DNA of 64,000 nucleotides from Burkholderiaceae bacterium. GTDB taxonomy: Bacteria; Pseudomonadota; Gammaproteobacteria; Burkholderiales; Burkholderiaceae_B. The notes beneath the pieces are model-generated. The model ran no database searches, was not told the origin of the DNA, and worked only from the letters and a program-made list of their open reading frames with translations. The position numbers were made by a program, and so were the translations under genes. Positions 46,134 to 53,091 of the stretch are shown here, in pieces. The first letter of the stretch is position 1. Each line of letters opens with the position of its first letter. The stretch spans positions 22,822-86,821 of the forward strand of contig JAMNXR010000015.1 of assembly GCA_023653055.1 (NCBI GenBank), in the 5' to 3' direction.

Positions 46134-47489
46134 CTAACGCACAGCGTCAGGACCTTTCACTCTTCGCGTAAAGAGCAGTGCCACCACACCGATTGCCATG
46201 ACAATAAGAGAAATGTGCACAGCACCTTTGCTAGCGGCATAAGTGACACTTGAATAAGTCAGGTACGCACACGTCAACACAAACAAAATCGGCGTAAAGG
46301 GATAGAGCGGCACCTTGAAGGGTCGCTCTGCATTTGGATCTCTGACACGCATCACAAAAACAGAAACCCCCACCAAAAACAAAAAGAACCAAAATACGGG
46401 CGCAGTGAACTCAACCATCACACCAAAACCATCCGTCTGCCAGATACCAAAAATCACCAAAGCAAGACTAATCGCTGACTGAACCAAATATCCACGAATC
46501 GGTGAGCCGCGACCGCCCTCCCAATGACCCATGAACCGCAAGGCCGGCCAATCGCGACCCAAGGCATAGTTGGTCCGTGCGCCCACAATCATCGTGGCAT
46601 TGATACTAGTGAGTGCAGCAACCGCAACAAAAATACCGAGTGTGCGCTCGCCCCAAGGACCAAACGCTTTGCCCATCAGGTCTGCTGCGACTGCGCTGCT
46701 TTTGGACAAGCCCTCTAAGCCAAGACCCGCTAACAACGCGATATTGACCAACAGGTAAATGAGGGTCAAGATCAAAATACTAATGAGGATGATCGGCACG
46801 ATTGCACGTCGCCCGCCTCGGACTTCAGCAGAAATATAGGCTGCTTCGTTCCAGCCTCCATAGGTGAGCAAGACAAATACCATTGCCAACCCAAACATGC
46901 CTAAGCTAGGTGTTGTAGAAAATAAGGCGGGGGATGCAGGGGCATCGCTCGAAATATAGAAGCCAGCGATCGCCACCATGATTAAGCCAGTGACTTCGAT
47001 CATGGTCAATAAGGTCTGCACCCACGACGTCGCGGAAATACCGATCAGATTAATGACAGTGAGCACGACTACGACACCCACAGCCCAAATTGCAGAGGAG
47101 TAAGGCCCGAGATTAATGGCCTTGGTCATGTAGTCGCCAAACACAAACGCCAACAAGGCAATCGAACCCGTATTAATGACAGTGGCCTTGGCCCACGCAT
47201 AAAGAAAAGAGATATCCTTTCCAAAGGCTCTTGCAAGAAAATGGTAGTCCCCACCCGCATGTGGATAGGTGGTGGCAAGCTCGGCATAACAGAGGGCACC
47301 CGCAAGCGAAATCAACCCTCCCAGGGTCCAAGCGACGAGTAACCACCCAGCATCTCCAGTCACACCCGCTACCATTGAAGGCGTTTTAAAAATACCGGCA
47401 CCGATCACAATCCCAACAATGATGGCAATGGCACTAAACGCGGTTAATCGCTGCGTGGGTTCATTTACTGCTGTGGTTGGCTGAGTCAT
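46134..47489 (-). CDS. APC family amino acid permease
   Basis: A 451-residue twelve-helix carrier of the amino acid-polyamine-organocation superfamily. The first helix carries the substrate-binding GIVIGAGIFKTPSMVA, followed by AGALCYAELATTYPHAGGDYHFLARAFG and a helix-6 region TYGGWNEAAYISAEVRG. It imports or exchanges an amino acid in the inner membrane; the specificity is not readable. It is convergent with the 106-residue gene and separated from the exported methyltransferase by about 120 bases. Confidence 0.92.
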   Translation of the reverse strand: MTQPTTAVNEPTQRLTAFSAIAIIVGIVIGAGIFKTPSMVAGVTGDAGWLLVAWTLGGLISLAGALCYAELATTYPHAGGDYHFLARAFGKDISFLYAWAKATVINTGSIALLAFVFGDYMTKAINLGPYSSAIWAVGVVVVLTVINLIGISATSWVQTLLTMIEVTGLIMVAIAGFYISSDAPASPALFSTTPSLGMFGLAMVFVLLTYGGWNEAAYISAEVRGGRRAIVPIILISILILTLIYLLVNIALLAGLGLEGLSKSSAVAADLMGKAFGPWGERTLGIFVAVAALTSINATMIVGARTNYALGRDWPALRFMGHWEGGRGSPIRGYLVQSAISLALVIFGIWQTDGFGVMVEFTAPVFWFFLFLVGVSVFVMRVRDPNAERPFKVPLYPFTPILFVLTCAYLTYSSVTYAASKGAVHISLIVMAIGVVALLFTRRVKGPDAVR

Positions 47490-47609
47490 GAAAGGTCATG
47501 CAAAAGGTTAAGTTGAGAAATAAACCGTAGAGACATGCATCACCATCCGTGCGTAAAGCACAGATGATGAGCAGTCAAAAACGGTGGAGTCGCGTTAAAG
47601 AGTAAACAA

Positions 47610-48467
47610 TCAGTTACGCGTACCTGAGACTTCGTAGAGAGGCGAATTTTCGAGCACATTGCCCGCAAATGTATTGCCTTTTAAGGTGACGTCCACAATT
47701 CTGGATTGACCACCTTGATCAACGAAACTGAATTTCAGACGGTTACCTACCAAACTAGGTCCAAGGATGGGTTGCGATTTGCCATCAATAGAAAGTGTGC
47801 CACCGACGCGCTGATAGCGCTGGGTGAGATCAAGCGTTGCGGCCTTGCTGGACTCGATCCCTTTGATCGTCCATTTTCCAGCTGCATTACCAGGTACAAC
47901 CCAATAGTAGCCCTGAGCATACCCATCGCCAATGGTCGCATCGGCTTCCCAGTCGCCCATGTTGAAGGAGTTCGTCACGACGCGAGTTCCAGGGGCCATT
48001 TTTAGGATGGTGGGACGCAGCTTGAGGTTCAGGTCAGGCAACAGATACATTGTGAGGACGTTTGCTTTGGAAAAATCCTCTACAAAAATATCGCCATTGA
48101 TAATTTTGACCTTGTCAGACACGCCTGCACGCGCCGCGTTGCGGGTGGCAAGATCAGCCATGTCTTTGTTGAACTCAATGCCAACAGCAGTTGCACCGTA
48201 ATTTTTAGCCGCTGCAATGGCTATCTTGCCATCCCCCGAACCGAGGTCATAGACCAGATCACCCGGCTTGACTTTCGCCATTTTGAGCATCGCATCTGCG
48301 ACGGCATCATTGGTGGGAACCCAAATCACGTCCTTGCCACTTTGACCAACTGAAGGCTTGTATTTTTCGTCCCCCATTTTTGGGGAGTCAGTCCCCTGAG
48401 CAAAAGAGGTCGAAACCGACAGACCTGTGACGAGTGCTGCTGCTGTTAGAGCCAGACGAAAACGCAT
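47610..48467 (-). CDS. Exported class I SAM-dependent methyltransferase
   Basis: A 285-residue protein with a clear Sec signal (MRFRLALTAAALVTGLSVSTSFAQG) ahead of a Rossmann-type methyltransferase domain. The SAM motif is VYDLGSGDGKIAIAAAKNYGA with the acidic IEFNKDM, and WVPTNDAVADAMLKMAKVKPGD and LTMYLLPDLNLKLRPTILKM resemble the FAM173 (ATPSCKMT-like) lysine methyltransferase group. A roughly 100-residue beta-rich C-terminal domain follows. An exported SAM enzyme is odd because SAM is cytoplasmic. Its substrate is unknown. Confidence 0.85.
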   Translation of the reverse strand: MRFRLALTAAALVTGLSVSTSFAQGTDSPKMGDEKYKPSVGQSGKDVIWVPTNDAVADAMLKMAKVKPGDLVYDLGSGDGKIAIAAAKNYGATAVGIEFNKDMADLATRNAARAGVSDKVKIINGDIFVEDFSKANVLTMYLLPDLNLKLRPTILKMAPGTRVVTNSFNMGDWEADATIGDGYAQGYYWVVPGNAAGKWTIKGIESSKAATLDLTQRYQRVGGTLSIDGKSQPILGPSLVGNRLKFSFVDQGGQSRIVDVTLKGNTFAGNVLENSPLYEVSGTRN

Positions 48468-48602
48468 GAATCACCTATTGGGTAAAGTGTTGAAAGCAAG
48501 GGAAATGAAATATTCGGTCAGCAAATGCTACTCAGAAAGCGTAGCATCCGGCTGCATAAATTCCTAGTGTGACAGTCCCTAGCTTTCAAAAAAGTCTTAT
48601 TT

Positions 48603-50054
48603 TTAAGAGACGTCAGGCTCCTCACCAATCCAAGAGATACGCAACAGGTTGGTTGAGCCTGGCACACCAAAAGGTGTTCCGGCGATAATTAACAAGGCCT
48701 GACCTGGTTCTCCAAAGCCGTTTTTCTTGGCCGCCAGGGTCGCGTGCAGCACAATTTCCTCAGTGCTCACAACGTCCGCAGCCTGAATGGAGTGAACACC
48801 CCAAACAAGTGATAAACGACGCGCAGCCGCAGCGATCGGGGTCATACTCAAGATCGGTGCACGAGGCCGCTCATGGGCAACCCGCAGGGTTGTCGCACCA
48901 GAGGAGGTATAGGCCACAGTGGCCGCAACGGGTAGTGTTTCAGCTACGGTACGGATCGCGGCGGAAATGGCGTCACGCGCGTCATTTTTACGACGCGAAT
49001 GCACGGCTTCCATCATGACCCGCTGAAGAGGATCGCGCTCTGTGCTGAGCAAAATCCGATCCATCATCGTCACGGCTTCGATCGGATAGGCACCAGAGGC
49101 AGATTCTGCGGACAACATCACGGCATCCACGCCGTCATACACGGCCGTGGCCACATCGCTGACTTCGGCGCGGGTTGGGACGGGCGAGGTAATCATGGAC
49201 TCGAGCATCTGCGTGGCCACAATCACTGGTTTACCGGCCTCTCGGCAGGCACGCACGATTCTTTTTTGCAGGACAGGGACCTCTTCGGGCGGTAATTCAA
49301 CACCCAAATCTCCGCGGGCCACCATCACGCCATCAGAACTCGACACAATGGCCTCAAGTGAGTCAATCGCAGAGGGTTTTTCAAGCTTGGCCATAATCCA
49401 GGCGCGATTTCCGACAATCTCGCGCAACTCGGTAATGTCCTCCGGGCGCTGCACGAAAGACAAGGCAATCCAATCCACCCCGATGCTGAGACCAAAATCA
49501 AGGTCTTCGCGATCTTTGGCGGTCATGGCAGACATGGGCAAAATCGCGCCGGGTACGTTGACACCTTTGCGGTCCGAGATGACGCCTGCATTGAGGGCCT
49601 GCACCTCTGCATGCTCTTTTGTGCAGGACAGTACACGCAGGCGGACCTTGCCGTCATCGATCAACAAGTCGTCACCGGGACGAATAGCAGCGAAAATCTC
49701 TGGGTGTAGCAAGGGCACGCGGTTGATGTCACCCGGTGTTGGATCCAAATCCAAGCGAATTTTCTGACCCGTGGTCAGCGCAAGCTTGCCATCGACGATT
49801 TTTCCCAAGCGTAACTTAGGCCCCTGCAAATCCATCAAAATACCCACAGGACGGCCCACATCGGCCTCAATCTGACGAATCGCATCGAAACGCAACTTGT
49901 GGTCGGCATGCGTACCGTGACTAAAATTTAGGCGAAAAACATCCACGCCGGCGTCAAACAGCTGGCGGATCATGGCGGGGTCGCTACTGGCAGGCCCTAA
50001 CGTGGCAACGATCTTGGTATTGCGGTTGCGGTGCGAAATCGCATCAAGTTTCAT
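48603..50054 (-). CDS. pyk: Pyruvate kinase
   Basis: A 483-residue pyruvate kinase converting phosphoenolpyruvate and ADP to pyruvate and ATP. Hallmarks are NTKIVATLGPASSDPAMIRQLF, the K/Mg-site MAKLEKPSAIDSLEAI, and the signature VMVARGDLGVELPPEEVPVLQKRIV with MLESMITSPVPTRAEVSDVA. A single domain set with the C-terminal regulatory domain is present. It is divergent from the M20 amidase gene. Confidence 0.96.
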   Translation of the reverse strand: MKLDAISHRNRNTKIVATLGPASSDPAMIRQLFDAGVDVFRLNFSHGTHADHKLRFDAIRQIEADVGRPVGILMDLQGPKLRLGKIVDGKLALTTGQKIRLDLDPTPGDINRVPLLHPEIFAAIRPGDDLLIDDGKVRLRVLSCTKEHAEVQALNAGVISDRKGVNVPGAILPMSAMTAKDREDLDFGLSIGVDWIALSFVQRPEDITELREIVGNRAWIMAKLEKPSAIDSLEAIVSSSDGVMVARGDLGVELPPEEVPVLQKRIVRACREAGKPVIVATQMLESMITSPVPTRAEVSDVATAVYDGVDAVMLSAESASGAYPIEAVTMMDRILLSTERDPLQRVMMEAVHSRRKNDARDAISAAIRTVAETLPVAATVAYTSSGATTLRVAHERPRAPILSMTPIAAAARRLSLVWGVHSIQAADVVSTEEIVLHATLAAKKNGFGEPGQALLIIAGTPFGVPGSTNLLRISWIGEEPDVS

Positions 50055-50205
50055 CTTTTAACCTTATGTAATTTAAATACGCCCGCGCATTGCACGAACG
50101 CATGCCATCATTTAACCTAGTTCTCACTCTAAGTGCAATCAGTCTCTTGATCTAAATTATCGACTTATTGCCATTAAATTCACGAAACGTTCATGGAGTT
50201 AGATT

Positions 50206-51471
50206 ATGTCTGTTACCGCACCTGCACCCCTGACTGATTTGCGCATCAATGGGGAGCGACTTTGGAAAGCCCTGATGGAGCTTGCAAAAATCGGTGCCAC
50301 CAAAAAAGGCGGTGTCTGTAGACTCGCCTTGACGGACCTCGATCGTCAAGGTCGAGACTATTTCGTGGCCCAAGCTAAAGCCGCAGGCTGCACGATTCGT
50401 ATTGATGCGGTGGGTAATATTTTTGCCCGTCGTGCTGGCCGCAACAATGACTTGCCAGCCGTCATGACAGGCAGCCATATTGACACGCAGCCGACCGGTG
50501 GAAAATTCGACGGTAATTACGGTGTACTGGCTGGCATTGAGGTGCTTCACACCTTAAACGATGCAGATATTGAGACCGAAGCCCCTCTCGAGGTTGTCGT
50601 TTGGACGAACGAGGAAGGCTCGCGCTTTGTGCCCGTGATGATGGGTTCGGGTGCCTTTATCGGAGAGTTTGAAACAGACTTTATTCTTGCGCAAAAAGAC
50701 CGCGATGGCATTTCAGTTGGCGAAGCCCTTAAGTCAATCGGCTATAACGGTGCGGACAAAATCGATCCTAAGAAAGTCGGCGCCTATTTTGAGTCGCATA
50801 TCGAGCAAGGTCCTGTACTTGAGGCGCATGACATTACGATTGGTGTGGTGACGGGTGCCCTGGGACAACGCTGGTTTGACGTTGTCATTACAGGCTCCGA
50901 AGCCCATGCGGGTCCTACTCCCATGGCGTTGCGTCATGACGCCCTACTCGCGGCCTCACACATGATTCAGTTGGTCAATCAGACTGCATTGGATCATGCA
51001 CCAAACGCTCGCGGCACCGTGGGTATGTTGGACAACTACCCCAACTCGCGCAACGTCATCCCTGGCACCGTCAAAATGTCTGTTGATTTTCGTGCGGACA
51101 GTGATGAGACGTTAACGCGCATGGTTGAAAACCTGCATGCCAAAGCGAAGGAGATCGCAACAAAAGGTAAGGTCACCATCGACATCACGCAGGTCGTCTA
51201 TTTTCCCCCTCAGGCTTTTGCCAAAGAGCTTGTAAATGCTGTGCGTAATGGTGCTCAGAAGATCGGCTTATCTGAGATGAATGTGGTCAGTGGTGCGGGG
51301 CATGATGCCGTGTATCTGGCGCGCGTTGCACCTACAGCGATGATTTTTGTCCCGTGCAAGGACGGTATCAGTCACAACGAAATCGAGGATGCCAAGCCTG
51401 AGCACCTTGAGGCGGGGTGCAATGTGTTGTTGCACGCAATGCTGGAGTCGGCTGGCGCACTTGGTGCGTGA
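50206..51471 (+). CDS. M20 family Zn-dependent amidase (HyuC/AllC-like)
   Basis: A 421-residue metallohydrolase of the N-carbamoyl-L-amino acid hydrolase/allantoate amidohydrolase family. The zinc ligands appear in MTGSHIDTQPTGGKFDGNYG (His, Asp) and VVWTNEEGSRF (Glu pair). SGAGHDAVYLARVAPTAMIFVPCKDGISHNEIE supplies the C-terminal ligand His. It hydrolyses N-carbamoyl amino acids, ureidoglycolate-type or beta-ureidopropionate compounds. ATG 50206 is used. It is the last gene before the PKS/NRPS cluster, and its TGA lies within a 15-bp direct repeat. Confidence 0.92.
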   Translation: MSVTAPAPLTDLRINGERLWKALMELAKIGATKKGGVCRLALTDLDRQGRDYFVAQAKAAGCTIRIDAVGNIFARRAGRNNDLPAVMTGSHIDTQPTGGKFDGNYGVLAGIEVLHTLNDADIETEAPLEVVVWTNEEGSRFVPVMMGSGAFIGEFETDFILAQKDRDGISVGEALKSIGYNGADKIDPKKVGAYFESHIEQGPVLEAHDITIGVVTGALGQRWFDVVITGSEAHAGPTPMALRHDALLAASHMIQLVNQTALDHAPNARGTVGMLDNYPNSRNVIPGTVKMSVDFRADSDETLTRMVENLHAKAKEIATKGKVTIDITQVVYFPPQAFAKELVNAVRNGAQKIGLSEMNVVSGAGHDAVYLARVAPTAMIFVPCKDGISHNEIEDAKPEHLEAGCNVLLHAMLESAGALGA

Positions 51472-51482
51472 GGATTTGAGAG
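51468..51482 (+). repeat. 15-bp direct repeat, copy 1
   Basis: GTGAGGATTTGAGAG overlaps the stop codon of the M20 amidase gene (TGA within GTGAGG). An identical copy occurs at 51818-51832, 350 bases downstream, within the same gap. Confidence 0.75.
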
Positions 51483-51519
51483 GAATAAAACGCAGGTAAG
51501 GTTGGATGCGAGGATGCTC

Positions 51520-51544
51520 TTTTGTATGTTTTAAACATACAAAA
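51520..51544. promoter_or_regulatory. Perfect 25-bp palindrome (12-1-12)
   Basis: The left arm TTTTGTATGTTT (51520-51531), a single central T, and the right arm AAACATACAAAA (51533-51544) form a perfect inverted repeat. It has too little GC for a good terminator and looks like a dimeric repressor operator. No regulator gene is adjacent, so what it controls, the M20 gene's 3' side or the PKS/NRPS operon, is unknown. Confidence 0.5.
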
Positions 51545-51603
51545 CCATCTGTGTGTTCGCCTCACATTTTTATAATTTGGCAATGCTCAACATTATTTAA
51601 GTT

Positions 51604-51621
51604 ATTGTTTTATATAACAAT
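51604..51621. promoter_or_regulatory. Short inverted repeat, 6-6-6
   Basis: ATTGTT-N6-AACAAT is a perfect inverted repeat in an AT-rich stretch between the palindrome and the decayed MbtH gene. It may be another regulator site upstream of the biosynthetic operon. Statistical weight is low in such AT-rich DNA. Confidence 0.25.
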
Positions 51622-51817
51622 TATTCGCAACGTTCATTTAAGTCACACCCATCACACATAGGTTAACGCTTCATGTCTCTTGGACAAAAGATTCCGTTAA
51701 CTGACGCTCAATAAACGGCTGGTTTTACTAACAAGATTGTCATTTTGATAAATATTAATCTCCTCGTCACATTCGTTGGTTTATTCCGAAACCCTAGGCT
51801 GCCATCGCGCTCGATCT

Positions 51818-51832
51818 GTGAGGATTTGAGAG
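51818..51832 (+). repeat. 15-bp direct repeat, copy 2
   Basis: A second exact copy of the sequence at 51468-51482. Downstream bases also partly match (gaataaaa versus aatgtaaaa), suggesting a short segment duplication at the cluster boundary. Confidence 0.7.
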
Positions 51833-51931
51833 AATGTAAAAGCATTCGTTGCTGTACATTCTTTGCACTGCAACTAAGCTTGGGTGATTGTGATTTTCCC
51901 TCTCCCAAACTGCAAATCCGGAGACGATTTA

Positions 51932-52162
51932 GTGAGCGATATTCAACAAAAAACGCGTTAATGCCTACCCAATCGAGGGCGATTTGTTTATCGCACTGAT
52001 CAGCAATGAAGAGTAATACTCGATTTGGCCAGCAAAAAAGAAGTTCCGGCAGGCTGGAGATCGGTCGGATTTAACGGCTCGAAATAAGAAGTATCGGCTT
52101 ACATAGACGAGCACTGACCCGACATGCGCCCAGCGAGCCTGAAACGAGAGATAAACGCCACG
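51932..52162 (+). pseudogene. Decayed MbtH-family gene
   Basis: MbtH proteins are about 70-residue chaperones that bind NRPS adenylation domains. Here the family hallmarks can be read across frames: DLFIALISNEE-stop-YSIWPA in one frame (51981-52033), then EVPAGWRSVGF (52040-52072), SAYIDEH-stop-PDMRPASLK (52094-52144) in another. A TAA at 52014 stands where Gln is expected, a TAA lies at 52085, and a TGA at 52115 replaces the Trp of EHWTDMRP. A frame change falls in the A6 run at 52034-52039, and another near 51960. The probable start is GTG 51932, with ribosome site ggaga still recognisable. It sits directly before the hydroxylase-PKS-NRPS operon. The gene cannot make a functional protein as read. 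Confidence 0.85.
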
Positions 52163-52200
52163 CTCACGCACTCATTCCTTTGTTTGCATTTTGGAGAAAT

Positions 52201-53091
52201 ATGTTGAACCATGCAGCAGTTGATCAGCCTACGAGATTAGAGGATAACTCTCTCGTAGATCAAGAGTGGGCGACGCGCTATAACGAGACGTCGCATGCTA
52301 CCTGGGCAAGCTTGTTTGGCTCAATCGGACAGTTGTCACAAAAAACTTCTTGCTCAAGCTTCATTCATGGTCAAAAAGTGATTCAGCTTGGTGCCGAGCG
52401 CATACCCAAATTTGAAGACCTATCTGAACAACTCTCCACTTCAACAGGCTGGGAAATAGTCGGAGCTAATGGCTTCGTTCCAGACGAGATATTTTTCACA
52501 CAACTCGCCAATAAAAAATTCCCGATGTCCTGCGAAATCAGGTCTCTCGATGGCTCGCAGTTTCAAGAGTATCCGGACCTGTTTCATGACGTCTATGGCC
52601 ACGTGCCTTTGCTGATCTACCCTGAAGTCTCAGAAATTCTTCAATCTAATGCGCGCAGCATGTTGAAAGCGATCAAATTGGGGCGTCCTGATTTAGCAAG
52701 AAAAATCGCATCCGCCTATTGGTTTACGCTTGAAGTCGGCTTAGTCAAAGAGCACGGCGATATTCGCGTTTATGGTGCGGCTATCGCATCCTCGCCAAAG
52801 GAAATCATGTTTGCTACCGCAGACAAAAGGCCAAACTTGATCAGCTTTGATCTGGATCGGGTCATGAGAACTGAATACGATATGCTAGATGTACAAGCCA
52901 CTTATTTTGTTCTAAATGACATCGATACGCTTAAAAATTTGGCAAATGTAGATTTTTTTGAGCGAGCCCTGAGTTTAGAAAACATGCCAACGCTGGCACC
53001 AGGCGAACTCTGCCCAAGTGACGAGCTTATTCAATTAGGCTCCATCAGTCAGCAAACTAAATCCAATGAAATATTAACCGTACAAATATGA
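52201..53091 (+). CDS. Aromatic amino acid hydroxylase (phenylalanine-4-monooxygenase family)
   Basis: A 296-residue member of the pterin- and iron-dependent aromatic amino acid hydroxylases. Iron ligands are visible as His129 and His134 in DLFHDVYGHVPLL and Glu178 in SAYWFTLEVG, with YNETSHATWASLFG near the N-terminus. ATG 52201 has a good ribosome site (ggag); a TTG at 52180 is a weaker option. Its stop overlaps the megasynthase start (ATGA), so it is a dedicated biosynthetic enzyme, probably making a hydroxylated Phe, Tyr or Trp building block, as PacX-type enzymes make meta-tyrosine. The position hydroxylated cannot be read from this sequence. Confidence 0.9.
   Translation: MLNHAAVDQPTRLEDNSLVDQEWATRYNETSHATWASLFGSIGQLSQKTSCSSFIHGQKVIQLGAERIPKFEDLSEQLSTSTGWEIVGANGFVPDEIFFTQLANKKFPMSCEIRSLDGSQFQEYPDLFHDVYGHVPLLIYPEVSEILQSNARSMLKAIKLGRPDLARKIASAYWFTLEVGLVKEHGDIRVYGAAIASSPKEIMFATADKRPNLISFDLDRVMRTEYDMLDVQATYFVLNDIDTLKNLANVDFFERALSLENMPTLAPGELCPSDELIQLGSISQQTKSNEILTVQI

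Larger units (their letters stand above)
51472..52200 (+). other. Gap before the PKS/NRPS operon
   Basis: This 729-base stretch has no intact gene. It holds the palindrome at 51520-51544, the inverted repeat at 51604-51621, the second direct-repeat copy at 51818-51832 and the MbtH remnant at 51932-52162. Parts of 51550-51800 are AT-rich, and nothing further could be recognised there. The promoter of the hydroxylase-PKS-NRPS operon presumably lies here but was not pinned down. Confidence 0.7.

Noticed and set aside
47544..47566. Hairpin CATCCGTGC / GCACAGATG between the exported methyltransferase and the APC permease
   Set aside because: It contains a mismatch, is short and is not followed by T's in the transcribed direction. 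Not called a terminator.
51747..51760. Fur-box-like near-palindrome GATAAATATTAATC upstream of the PKS/NRPS operon
   Set aside because: Only a 14-base near-palindrome in AT-rich DNA, poorly matching the 19-base Fur consensus. Iron control cannot be claimed.
51745..51999. Open plus-strand frame of 84 codons overlapping the start of the MbtH remnant
   Set aside because: It has no family resemblance, no convincing ribosome site, and ends in the frame not used by the MbtH hallmarks.
52034..52039. Programmed frameshift at the A6 run rescuing the MbtH gene
   Set aside because: Even with a shift here, nonsense codons at 52014, 52085 and 52115 remain, so decay is the simpler explanation.
51965..52171. 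Open minus-strand frame of 68 codons in the gap before the PKS/NRPS operon
   Set aside because: It is antisense to the recognisable MbtH remnant and resembles no family.
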